This document shows positions 47,500-59,659 of a stretch of DNA of 64,000 nucleotides, in pieces. Made by a program: the position numbers and the translations under genes. The number at the start of each line of letters is the position of its first letter. Within the stretch, counting starts at the first letter, position 1. Source of the stretch: Atriophallophorus winterbourni (lineage: Eukaryota; Platyhelminthes; Trematoda; Plagiorchiida; Microphallidae); assembly GCA_013407085.1 (NCBI GenBank), contig JACCGJ010005875.1, forward strand, positions 17,835-81,834, written 5' to 3'. The notes below the pieces were generated by a model. It had not been told where the DNA came from. It did no database searches and saw only the letters and a list, made by a program, of their open reading frames with translations.

Positions 47500-48125
47500 G
47501 ACTAACGGCTGCTTCAATTGACTCAGCATTGTAAGTCGAAATGACGCTCAAATGTATTTGCAAGCACAACAGAACGGTATTCAGCAATTTTGAACATTTC
47601 ACTACTCTTGAATTGCTTTTTCGGGCTGTTCTACATAACAGGTTAACCATTACTACGCCAGCGAAGCCTATGCTGGTTGGGTCATGTGTACAGAATGGAA
47701 AATTCTCGTATTCCAAAAGATCCACTATATGGTGAGTTGAAATAAGAATGTTGACCATTGGTCAGACTGCACATTAGGTGAAAACACCTCTGCAAAAAAA
47801 GATCTGAAAGCCCTTGACATTGACTGTGCGAGTTGGGAAGAACTACCTCTTGACCGCTTATATTAGAGGCACTGTGTAATGCGCTGCCTGAAAACTAAGA
47901 AAGAGCAGAAAATGCTCTCAGATTCTAAAGTTATATCACACAGGTAGCGTGCAACTTACCTCGTTCGATTGATTACTGCCTATCGCTGTGAGCGCAGTAA
48001 GCGAGGGTGTTTTTCACGAATCGGACTGTTTAGTCATTCACATAGCTGTGGAGCATGAAGCAATTATGCGAACGTGATGTAAATCCATGGACAACATCCA
48101 GAGAAGAAGGCCAACAACAACTACT
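47500..48125 (+). mobile_element. RTE-like LINE fragment: C-terminal region, zinc finger, 3' end
   Basis: Over shifted frames: LCWLGHVYRMENSRIPKDPL, YGEL, then KKDLKALDIDCASWEELPLD, then YRCERSKRGCFSRIGLFSHS (C-terminal finger with the SRIGLxSH core), then CATGAAGCAATTATGCGAAC and GAAGGCCAACAACAACTACT. This is the longest view of the 3' half of the window's RTE-like family and ties the 3' ends at 9067, 34345, 43132 and 62695 to it. Multiple stops. Confidence 0.8.
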
Positions 48126-48129
48126 ACTA

Positions 48130-50325
48130 CTGTTTCGTAAGTGCACAACATCCGGCAGTAGGGTTGCAAACTAATGACATGAGGGTTACACGACTTTCGC
48201 ACGTTGAACTTATCCTTTATGATACTTTACTGTTCTTTCGAAAAAGAAAGTAAAATGAATGCAAAACCAGCAGCAACTATTGTTTAACTTCCTCTGAGTA
48301 TAAAAGTTTTGCTAATGGGTGATTTTCTCCTTTCGCATTTACTTTAAAACGGGGCAATCTGCGGATAACTGGAATTTAAATTTTACGGTGTACATGCATT
48401 GACACGTGACCGTCCAACCTGCTAAAGTTGCTCTTAATTTGGCTAAAGTATATTTTGGTTTGACAGCATATAATAGCTAGGAAATAATGACCGCGTCGCG
48501 ATTATTGCGACTGTGTATCTGTCTTCAGGACGTGCTTTCGTGCATACTGATTCATTATACAATGCATTTATAGAGCATTTGAATATAAATTTTAATCAAC
48601 TCATGAGTTTTATACCGCGCAAATATCACGAAAGCCACCAGTTTGTTAATTAAGGCAGAATCAAATTATACATGGCGGCGAAAGAGTTTCCGTGGCTATT
48701 TAAATGACTCCAAATCATCTGTGAACGCTATTCTGAAATGTACGATATCATGTCACAGTGCTCATACGAGAAGATAAAACCCGAACCCAGGACTTCTGCT
48801 GAAGAACATGGAATAAAACCGAAGGCATCTTAACTAAATTGAAAATGAGAAAAAATTGGGGGCACAGTTGTCGAAGGCAATTCTCACGTATGTTACACTA
48901 TACGACAGTCATAATATTGCTGGTAGACTCTGAGATCTAGCTTCGCATTAAACTCTGTCTCACAGAACATTATCCGAAATTTCAACAACAATTGCCGAAA
49001 ACGCAAAATTGTTTTGCGTCAAATGTCTGTTAATCTGTTTGGGCGGAGTGCGCCATTTGGTCGCTATATTGTGATTTAAAGTATATCACAATCTAGAAGT
49101 ATTAACCAAAGCTACCTTGAAGGAAATTTCATGTGCTATGGTTGAACCATTCAGCAATTTCAAGTTTGCGTTGGTAGCACACGCTCATCTAGGCTCTGCG
49201 CTCCGATTTCTAATTTTTTTGTTGAGTATAAATGATGACGAGAAATCATCAGCTGTAAATTTTAATTACATAGATATTGTTAATCTTTTCAGGTAACTTG
49301 AAAATTGAATCGCTGCCATAAGAATGTGTCTCATTTATACCGATCTAGATGGCAAAACGGAACCAAACTGACATTACATATCCTTCTGTAGCTCGTATAT
49401 AACGGTTAAAACAGGTATTAATATGAACAGCAATACATCGTATTAAACCGTTTCAAAATTTCATTAACTAAACAAATTACTACGGCACGAATAGAAGAAA
49501 CGCCTGCAATTATTCATCCGTTTCTATCCTCTCCATGGTGAATAATTCGCAACCGCTCACAAAGCGAGGCCTTACCAGATCATATTCCCGTTAGTAATGC
49601 ATAATAGTATGCTAATCTATTCGTTTGTAACCCCGTCCGTGATGGCCTGTTTGATTGACCGACCATGCGGTACAGTGAGACTCGAGCACACTCGATTAGC
49701 ATATGCGCGCAGATGCATGTGACCGTGTTCACATGCGCGCGAAGCAAGCGCCGCAGACATCGCGCATTGTGGGAACCACGAGACTGAGTCATAGTCCACA
49801 GATTGCTGGAAAAGTTGCTTTCTGCATGGTGCACCAAATGTTTGATGAAGTAATCGTGAAAAATTTCCAGCCTATTGCATGATGATCATTTGTAATTTGT
49901 TTCGGGTTTTCGAAAATAGCGCTGTCGATATTAAAAGTTGAGTGCGACCAGAGTAAGCACTGAAGCTTCAGTGAGATAATTACTGAAATAAGACATCCTG
50001 CATAAGTTTAGTGATCCAAGTATTACAGTATTATCGGGAAGAAAGAAGAATGTCAAACGAACTTTTCTCACCCAAAATTATATGGTTACGGGCGTTAGAT
50101 ATTTAATCAGAGCTTACAGCACTTGGACTATATCGAAAACAAAATCTCGACCCGCATTAGTTTAGGTTCACTCTTTTTGTATGTGATTTGCGATTACACA
50201 ACTTACCTTTAAAAATCGATGAAGAATTGTTGTGTGAGCAATAAGTCTCAAATTTGATTATTCAAAAAATAATCATAGCATTTTATGCCTTCCATAACAT
50301 ACACCTTACATGTAAACGATAAGTT
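48130..50325. other. Unassigned, including a CpG-rich patch
   Basis: No gene recognised. At 49640-49760 the sequence is clearly richer in G, C and CpG than its surroundings, and holds GCATGTGA (49715-49722) facing TCACATGC (49729-49736), an 8-bp stem with a 6-base loop. Open frames there have no known domain. Confidence 0.4.
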
Positions 50326-50329
50326 TTAT

Positions 50330-50425
50330 GCAAGCCCATGGGTTTAACATATCGGAATGTGTGTGGTTACATGTGAATTTTTACAGTTTGTTTGTGCTAA
50401 TCATATCCAACAGTAGCATACAAGT
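50330..50425 (+). repeat. Subfamily A ribozyme repeat body fragment
   Basis: CCCATGGGTTTAACATATC, GTGTGTGGTTACATGTGAAT and CAACAGTAGCATACAAG follow the body of the unit at 27610-27700. No ribozyme core. Confidence 0.5.
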
Positions 50426-50429
50426 TTAA

Positions 50430-53400
50430 TCTTTGTTGAAGCAACCAGGAATGTGCATCTTAAATTACAATTAGCTAATTTTGAATATATTCCATGCAAG
50501 CAACTAATGCGAAATCATATTTTGAAGATGTTCACTACTTGGTTGATTCTTTGCGCCTTCCTGATTACTACATTACCATGTTCCTAGGGTGAGTGCGGGC
50601 ATTCAGTAACATCGAGGAAATTCTGTTCCTCAAGTAATGTTGTTCGTTTGTACTTGTGAGAATTCTTTTAAATTTAATAACGGTTTGATTACGAATAAAA
50701 CGAACCCTTAGAGGAATCTAGGCCCAAGGGATAAAAGAATCCAAAGCAAAGCAGTCGAATATATTTGATCAAATGACTAGAGAATAATATTCTGATGGGT
50801 CTCCTGGGACGTTTTTTTTGAAATCTTGTTTAACCACGACATGTTCAAGGCTCGTTAATTGTTTCACAATATTCCCTGGATTCATGAAGACAATATGCTA
50901 GTGTTAAGTTCGTTTGTTTGTGTACGCAGACAAAAATGTGTTAATTAGTCCAAATATACATCCATTATCTCTTTTAGGCAGTTTTGGCAGTTTTGAATGT
51001 TTCAGTCATAATCTTAGGGTCTATCAGTAACAAGCGTTAGAAATAGTTCAGCATTACTGAACAGGGAAAGTGCAGCGCTTCATCTAATAAATTGTTTCCG
51101 AAATTTCCTAATATCCATCTGACAATAAAAGATTGTTGAAAATCGGGGACCTAAAATAATTTACCAACATGGCATCTGGCGTGATTTTAGAGCACGCGAT
51201 ATCTTACACCTGAAAATAGCACACTTTTCCGAGACCCCAAAATATTCACATCCAAAACCTTTTATAAATTGATTCTTCTTTAAATTTAGAATATATCCTC
51301 ATTCACCTGGCACCCTGGTTACTTGCGACATTATGACTATGAAATATTATCGTCATGTACACCGGTGTCATACAACTGAGTATTAGGTCTGTAAATTTAA
51401 AGTATTTTTGTCGGCCGCATGGCAATCACAGTAGTAAAAGCCATAACCCAACTACGAATAAAGTATAAAACTTGCAAATACATCCACTTTGCACATAAAG
51501 GAATAACTTGCGAGTTCGAGAAGAAATGAGAGTACAACTGCCTTTCAATATAAAACCCTACTTCATTGAGTAATATCCGATATTAGAGCAAATAGAATGA
51601 GGCCGAGATCAGATTCTAGATTAAAAACCAAATCTTTTGTTAAGCTATGATTTGTGAAATCATAGCAAAATGTGAACTGCCGTATTAATTAAGAGAATAT
51701 AGTCTGAATTTGATAGTAATCATGAAATTCACCACTTTAACCGCGATTTAGATAGGAAATATGAACAAGAGTACACAAGCTGTCGGTTGTTTGGGGGGGG
51801 GACGATGGTAAGCAATGGAGTGGGATCGGAAAAGTTCGAGCGACGAACTCGACCGAAAAACTCAAGGCACTTGCAACGAGCGCAAGACAGTGAAAAAAAA
51901 ACTTCAAATTCGATCAAATCAAGGGAATGTGATTCAAGCTGTATGTTAGGAGCGGGGAGGCAGAATGTTGTTACGGCAGCTACTAGGATTACCGGTTGTG
52001 GACTCATTAAGATACTATATATCTATATATATCTATATATATATATATTGAACGTGTAAGGTCTTTTACTATTAAAATGAATTACGGTGATGGTTTGGCA
52101 TTAAAGCGAAACCAATGAGAGAATTCGTTCGCAGTTGAAGCAATGGATTATTGTTCCAAATGAAATTAGATTGATTTTATGCTCAAGCCGTCTCAACATT
52201 CTTTTCGAGTTAAAACTTTACACGAGAATCGTCGCAGATGCTGGAATCCATTAAGTTGTAATCAGTTAAATGAACGATCAAGAAAATCATGTTATAAAAA
52301 ATACAAGTAAATAAGAGTGCGATTAGGGTTGACCGTCTGGGAGAGAATCAATCGGATTGATCAGGCAAAATTTCGCGTGTTGCCTAGGGAAAATGTTAGA
52401 AAGACGCTTGTCTTTTCCAATGACAACTGGAGCATAAATTACGAGTGTGGTGTAACTTTTAATCATGACTTACGTTGCACAGAATACTGAGGCAGAATTG
52501 CTCGTAAATCAAATATCATTATTTTCGTCTTACATTAGAGGAATAGTAATGAGTAGTAAGTCAATTCATTTTCTGTATTCAATTGAATGAGTTGCTACGT
52601 ATATCAAGTTCACATATCTTCAGGAGTATTCGCTGTTTATGCAATATATTATATTTAAATAGGTTTCACTATATGAAAAGAAAGTTTATATTCTCTCCCC
52701 TTTTTAGTAAAAAACAAGGACCGGTAAATGAATGTTGTTTGATTGCAAACTATGTCGATTTTAGGTTCAGTTGGACATTAAAGTTCAATTTTTGAGAAGC
52801 GTGGCGCGAAAAATCATTGCTCGATTTAAGCGAACGTATGACAGATATAAAGGAAGCACTTTTTATCGTGAATGCCGATTTGGATACTTAGATGTGTAAT
52901 GAATCGAGCTTGCACAACTATTTAACTTTCTGCGTCGTATTTAATGGATTAGTAATACGATTATTATTCAACTAAGGACGCTATAATTACTATACACTTC
53001 CGCTATCATCCATTCTTAAGGTCTCATAATTAGGATGAAGTTTATTAAGCTAGCAAATGCTTCATTTGAATTCCACCGGTACCAAATGCACATGCTCAGT
53101 GACATTTGCATGTGACTGTTTTTTATAAATTGGGCCATGAATCTTAAAGTATTTGTCTATATTAACATGAAATAACTACAAAAGCATATTATAGATGACA
53201 CAATTGAGCTGATTATATCGAGATCCAAATTCTCATGCTCGAGTGTTTTGTGCATACAGTTGTTACGATTAATCTGATTTGAGAGGTGCAAACATCAAAG
53301 TCCGTTAAAGTGTATTATTTGTTAACATTAACTGGAAACCATCTTTGCGTTGACTATCCAATAATGAAATTTGCATCGTCGATATTTAGATAAGGTATTT

Positions 53401-53635
53401 CGTTTAACTCAATATTAAGGAAGATAAAGATGATCTATCAAGTGATATAAATATGTTAGACTTAATTAATGCATGAGACGTGTAAAGCTTTATAATGTCT
53501 TTGTTATAATTAGGTAAAATGTTTTTAGCCCAATGTAATTTTTACGTGACAACTTTTCACAAGATGCTGGCACATTCCATAACCATACGAGTATACTGCA
53601 TAATCAATGGAAGTTTCATCGGTGAGAATTTTTAA
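50430..53635. other. Unassigned, 3.2 kb
   Basis: Contains a G run (51793-51801), a purine-rich patch (51800-51965) with a 90-codon plus-strand open frame lacking a known domain, and a TA-rich microsatellite (52015-52050). Otherwise AT-rich. Confidence 0.4.
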
Positions 53636-53714
53636 ACGACCCGTGTTAAGAGGCCAGCTCAACCAGATGCGTGTATGTCAACCGACTTATACGGTGTTAA
53701 ACCACTAGACTCAA

Positions 53715-54197
53715 GAAGTTGACGAAGGAGCTAGCATCCACGCTTGCTATCTGGATATGTCAACAGCTTTTGACCGAGTTGATCAATTTTGACTACTACA
53801 AAAGCTGAAGCAGATAGTTATCAGCAGACAGCTACTCCGAACCATTCCTTACAGGATTTATTCACGCGAAGAGATACGAGAAACTATCGAACCCGTGAAT
53901 ATGTGCTGGTCGTATCCCATTCTCGACTGAACTGCAGATGGTATTTTTACTCTCTCCGTGTCTGTTTTACTTTGAACATTTTACCTTCAACCGTTGCTCA
54001 CTCGACTCGCTTGCATGAATTTAAAACAAAAATATACGAATTTTTATTGCATTATTCGTTTCCCGAAAACTAATATGCTGCTTAATCTACTCCCTTATAT
54101 TGTTCATACACTTAAATTTCAATTTTTACCATCTCATGTTTGTTGGTAAGCTTGTTGCTTTTTAGACCATTAAGAACCTTGAATTACCTTGAATTAC
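53715..54197 (+). mobile_element. CR1-like LINE with internal deletion
   Basis: Starts within the reverse transcriptase: HACYLDMSTAFDRVDQ, the motif with the first catalytic aspartate. It then jumps, without YADD, to the C-terminal SLQDLFTRRDTRNYRTREYV, VSHSRLNC, YFYSLRVCFTLNILPSTVAH. Ends TTTTTAGACCATTAAGAACC and two TTGAATTACC-like units, the tail of the copy at 6720-7190. The middle of the domain is deleted. Confidence 0.78.
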
Positions 54198-55280
54198 TGC
54201 ACGGCGATCGTTCAAATCAATAGAGTACAATTGCAGGTTATTGATGCCTCCAATGGCGTACCGCGAGGTTCTGTCCTCTGGTCAGTACCTTTCTTTTATT
54301 ACATCAACGACGTACCAGAGACGCTCTCATGCAAGGTGATTTTCTATGCTGATGATATTAAACTTAAGACGCGGATAAAATCAACTGCGGACTGCGTACA
54401 GCTGCAAAGTGAGTTAAATGCTCTCCATGAATGCTACGGAATAGGCTGCCGTTCAATTTCCAAAAATGCAAGGTATTGCAAATTGGTAAGCCATTCCAGT
54501 ACAAATATCACCTTGGACAGACGATTTTAAGCAGGACCGAGTCCGAAAGGAAGAACACCATGCATTGAGGTCAGCTACAAGCGTGCTTCCAAGCTTCTAG
54601 GTATGCTGCGACGGATTTTCAAAACCTTCTCGCCTGGAACGTTACTCGCAATTCTGAAAGCCAACTTTATTCCAACCATGGAGCATGCATCAAAAGCTTG
54701 GACTCTCTTGCTAAAATAGGATATACGATTGCTTGATAAAATCTGCCAACGTACAGCCAAACTCGTAAGTGGTTTCCGGAAACTGACGTACGAGGAACGA
54801 TTGCAAAACCTGAGACTCCCTTCTCCCCTTCAAAGAAGCCTTTGGAGTGATGTGATACTAACATACAAAATATTAAATACCCCATATGATCCTTTAAAAC
54901 ATTTATCCGACTAGCGTGAGTCACAACATACACGCAGCCACTCAGCGACACTACAAATCCTCCACTCCGGTATCAGCTGTCGCCGATACTGTTATTCTGT
55001 ACGTGTCTGTTTCCTTTGGAATGCCCTCCCCGAAACTATTGTCATCGCTCCCAGCGTCGAAACTTTCATTTGAAATTTGAACACTTATTTGTTGCATGAC
55101 GATTTAACGACACATGCGTATTGACTCATGGTAAGTATTCAACTGGACTATTTTTGAAATTGCATAATTCGCTTTATTCCTTTTTCACGAACGAATATTT
55201 ACTAAAATATGGTACTTATGAAGCTATGTGCTTTTTGTGACTATACATTCTCGAATCTTAAAGCTTGAATCTTGAAACTG
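54198..55280 (+). mobile_element. CR1-like LINE fragment: reverse transcriptase palm and C-terminus
   Basis: GVPRGSVLWSVPFFYYINDV, then CKVIFYADDIKLKTRIKST: reverse transcriptase motifs with the catalytic YADD. After frame breaks: ICQRTAKLVSGFRKLTYEER, SDVILTYKILNTPYDPLKHL, CRRYCYSVRVCFLWNALPET. A tail with TTGAATCTTGAAAC lies near 55265-55280. It begins right where the previous LINE's tail ends. Several stops make it inactive. Confidence 0.8.
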
Positions 55281-55289
55281 TTCGTAACG

Positions 55290-58200
55290 CTGGGTAAAGG
55301 TGTCATATCTTTTATGGACTTCAGGACTGAGAAGATAGTTTTCCCTTTCTCATATGCTACACGTATGGTTGCCTGGTTCAAGATTCGACTTATCGCTTCA
55401 GAAGTGCCTTTGACATAATATATATTCAAATTCAATCTTACCAATTTTTCTTAAATTTTTCTGACAGGTATTTTACTCTGATCAATTGGCGTTATACGAA
55501 TCTTCTTGAATAACCATGGTTTATATGTCGTTGGCTCGCTTCGCTTTGAGCTTTCTTTCTTTCCCTTTCGTAGGTGCGCAGTTTTTCTTTTTTGTTGAAA
55601 ATGAAAGAAACTATGAGCCTGAATACCTGCCTCGGATGAGCAATTATGTACTGTTGTACCGCGTCTGTATCAATGAATTTCCGATAGAGAGAAGTTTTCA
55701 TCTTCCCGTCCACTTTTTGTGCCAGACAGTCCAAAATGTATGAGTGCATGTGCAAGATTCTACTTCCTTTGTTACTGTGATATGCGGGTCTAATTCATTT
55801 AACAAAATAAACTAGGCCTGTAACTGTTCCCACTATAACCGATTGCACTCAAATTTATTTGCAATATTTTTCATGCCTCTACGTTAGAATATCTTGACCA
55901 AGATGACAATAATGATTAGAGACTTCGATGAGTTGGCACGTTTTCCAACATTTTTATTTAAAAGTTCTTTTCTCGCTGACAAGCCGTTTGCGGAAGAAAC
56001 CTAATTTTAAAATGACTTTCTCCGGCATATAACCAGGCATGATTAGTGAAAGCACCTTCATGTGTGATTATCATAATTAGTTCTCTATTATATATCAGTA
56101 AATACTTCTGCCTTAGTATATAATATTGAGTATTTAGTTTTTAGTTTAAATGTTCATCCTACGACAAGCTTTGAACGTGACAAGGTATTAAACATAAATA
56201 TAAAGATCATGTTCACAAGACTGTTGCGTCATTGTGGGTTTAAATTAAATTGTATAAACAGATATTATTTTTCTGAAGCTTGCGTTTTGAAACCGATGGA
56301 TTGTTTAATGTTTTGGGTAGTGCAGAGTGTTCTTCGTCTCATCTAAATCCTACACTTTTATTTTGGATTAGATTAGTTATATTCAATATCTATGTATATA
56401 TGTTGTAAATGCAATCTGTTGGATGAAATCTTGCTAATGACGATCTAATTTAAGGCTGAAATTTATTAAGCTTTGTCTATGAAGATAAAATCTGGTTTTG
56501 GGTGCCATTCGAGTTCACATCTTAGTAAATACTACCAAACCAATACCATTCCAATGGATTTATATTAAACAGATTTTGCTTAGTAAGTGCAGAAATATTT
56601 CAAAAATGAAAATCAACAACTTATTCATAGTTAATAATCAATACGATTTTTGTCATTCGCAATACGCCGGTCGTCTTATGTTCGGCCGAATCAAATTGAT
56701 CTACACTAAACTACCTATTTCTATTGTCAGCCAACAACTCATACTTGACAAGAGTAAATCGGTCGATATTTCCGCTTTTCCGCTCGTGAGTTTCGGATTG
56801 TCAGCACTTGATAAATGAAATTCCGGTTTGTAGTTTTATAATGTGGAACGTGCGCGTGGTTAGTTCGATGACACCTCTCACCGAAAATGATTGGTAGCAT
56901 TGTCAGTAGTGGAGAAGCGCCGGACAAGTGGGCAGACGCAAAACACATCTGTCACAAAAAACGGAATGTTTTGTTTCGCGATTCAGAGTGTCAATGTGTT
57001 CGAACGCTTCGATTAAACTTGCATTCACTCGATTTTATTGGATGCTCAGCACACGTTTTAATCGCCTAGAACACTAAAAGCACATACTTGGGAAACATTT
57101 TGGTAGCCAACACGCTAATAATCCTTGGTGAATTGTGACAATCTTAGAATCGAAAATAATAAGAAAAAGACAGATCATATGACTGATCAAAGCAGTTAAA
57201 GAGACCAAAATACATTTAAAATTAGTAATTTGTTTCCTATTAAATTTATTTATTCCAATAAATGAGAAAACCTTGTTTCAGTTAAATTGAACAACAAAGC
57301 CTTAAGGCTATCTAAGTGAATGGTAGAATATTGTTATTGAATCGGATTACATAATTATGCAAGGCGTCGTGCTGACTCTATGGCTGTGTCACAAAGTTTT
57401 TCTTCTAAAACGAAAGCAGAATGAATGATATTCCATTTCAGTAGCATCACAACAAGAAGCATGAGTGACTTCTGATCACAAGACAAGATCTGATATTAAA
57501 GAATCACAAATACATCGATAGGATTAGGGATCCAACAGCCGCAAACTACAAATGCGCTGATTATTGTTCAAAGGAAAATTTCAAATTTTGGTATTCATCA
57601 TTAGAGATTGCAGTTATTTTTATGAGAGTACACAATTTATCCTTTACACCTACTCTAAAGATGAACTGATCATGGAGGCATCCCGAATTCGTTGGTGGTA
57701 ACCTGCTGACAAGGCCACTAAGGACATCAGAAATAAGCGGTGGAAAATATCAGTTAGTATAGACGAGCCGTTTATTTTCAATGGCTTCAGACCTGAACTA
57801 TTTAACGATGGAAATAGAAGTGTATTTAAGTTCTAGATAGTTCTTGAGGTGGAAGAGCAAACGTAGGCTGACAGCACGGGCATAAACATAATCCTGTGCA
57901 TCAAAACATTGGTGAATTTGATGAACCAAGCTACCGCTTACAACTTATTTTATTTTAACACTGTATTGCAAATGAAATCCATTCGCCATTGATGTACGAT
58001 ATTTTTGAAGCATCCAAAACTATATGGAACCGTTCAATGGCTGAACATTTATTTAATGACGTGAAATCTTTGCGATTATTTACTTTATGGAATGTGGTAA
58101 TCTGATTAGAAATTAGTCACTTCATTAGGTATGATTTGCGAGATCTTATGACGTATAGTAGTAAAACCAAATCAAGGTGAATCGAAAATATTTCGCATTA

Positions 58201-58615
58201 TTTCACGAAAATTTATTGTATATATTTGGAAGCAACACATTCGTTATTATCGATGTCATCACGAATACTTCAGCAAAGTGTTTGGCGAAATACTAATTGC
58301 GAATGACGAAGCGTATACAAAAGCCGATATGAAACTTCATGCAGGTATATTATAAACAAACTAGATTGGACAACATAGAGAAAGCAACTCCATATTCTTT
58401 CCCTTATTGTTGAAAGCTCAGTTTTCGAGGCTAATTCTGGAACTGCATAGTTAACTTCAAATGATTGCCAACACAGCAATAATTCAGTTTGAGGATTTTA
58501 GTAACATCATTCGATCTTCCGGTCAGACACGGGATTATTAGGAACCTAACAATTATTTTTAAAATTTAACAACAATTCCGAATTCGGAAGAATTTTGTTA
58601 AATTCTTACTGGAAC
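55290..58615. other. Unassigned, 3.3 kb
   Basis: No gene or repeat recognised with confidence. Open frames near 55516, 56498 and 56887 on the plus strand have no known domain. Confidence 0.4.
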
Positions 58616-58918
58616 TAATCTTACTATCCCCACATGAAGATGGCAAACAGCCAAAATGATATTGTGATGTTTACGTGATGATTATTAATTTTAATCATTT
58701 TATCTTGAAAGGTAAGGCCATTCTCAAATACAATTCAACATGACCTTGATCAAATTGCGAGCGTTTTAAAAAGAACGTTGCGCTTTTTAGCCACTGCTTG
58801 GACATATGTGATTAAACAGGTTGGTCGTACCAGCCTTATCCAACAGTGGCATACAAGCACTACTTGTTCACCATTCCTCCACTGTTTCAAGCGTATGCGG
58901 ATTCTGGTCTTACTATCC

Positions 58919-58956
58919 CTACCTGATGAGTGCAAACAGTGCGAAACCTGTCGTGG
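58919..58956 (+). ncRNA. Complete hammerhead ribozyme motif, subfamily A
   Basis: CTAC, CTGATGA, GTGC-AAACA-GTGC (stem II: two Watson-Crick and two G-T pairs), GAAA, C-CT-GT (stem III of two pairs), cleavage base C at 58952, GTGG. All core bases are conserved. Upstream flank TCTTACTATCCCTAC and downstream GTGTGTGATGGAATTG are as in other A units. Stems II and III are weaker than in the copy at 39259. Confidence 0.75.
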
Positions 58957-59240
58957 TGTGTGTGATGGAATTGTATATAAATAAGCATATTTGTCATAGG
59001 TTTTAGTTTTGTGCTATTATTTGCGTTTTCTAGACTCGAAATTCAATGGGACAGCCTTAAAAATGTTTTGCGTTTCAGTAACTTAATTCGGGTCAACTGC
59101 ATTTGACAAATTACATTATGACGCCCCTAAATAAATGAAGAGGATTTCAAAAGAAAATTTGATAAATGGAAGTTAAACATTGCGACTTGGAACGACGCCA
59201 GCGACAGCTCAGTACAAGGTCTCGTGGATAACACGCATTC

Positions 59241-59272
59241 GCGGTTGCTGGCTGTTTGCCGGCTTCAGGTGG
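59241..59272 (-). ncRNA. Degenerate hammerhead, subfamily B
   Basis: Minus strand: CCAC, CTGAAGC in place of CTGACGA, CGGCAAACAGCCA, GCAA in place of GAAA, CCGC. Both conserved boxes are hit. Lies 241 bases from the intact copy at 59476. Confidence 0.6.
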
Positions 59273-59475
59273 AGACAGTAGAATTAGGTTCAGTGAGCCT
59301 TGAAACAATGGATAAGTGGTAAACAGAGTTATACTTAAATGCCACTGTTACATAGGATTCGTACAAAGAACCACGATGTTCAATTACACAATCACATACT
59401 GATTCGTAGTCAAGCACTCAAAGCGCTTATGGATGATCAAAGTAATGTGTTGCTCACATCCCCCGCACTTGCATA

Positions 59476-59513
59476 CCACTACCGGTTTCTGGCTGTTTGC
59501 CATCGTCAGGTGG
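59476..59513 (-). ncRNA. Complete hammerhead ribozyme motif, subfamily B
   Basis: Minus strand: CCAC, CTGACGA, TGGC-AAACA-GCCA (stem II, four perfect pairs), GAAA, CC/GGT (stem III), cleavage base A at 59480, GTGG (stem I, four perfect pairs). This is the best subfamily B copy. It shows that the T-T mismatch in the array at 2881/3124 is a derived change from a T-A pair. Confidence 0.85.
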
Positions 59514-59659
59514 ATACAGTAAAATTAAGCTCAGTTAGCCTTGAAACAGTGGTAAACTGTTAAACAGTTATGCTTGAATGGCACTGCTAAATAAGATTCT
59601 TACAAAGAACCACGATGTTCAAATACAGAATCATATTGTGATTCCCGGTTAGGCGAACA

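Noticed and set aside
49580..49837. Overlapping minus-strand frames in the CpG-rich patch as a gene
   Set aside because: Two frames are open because of base composition; neither has a recognisable domain or splice signals.
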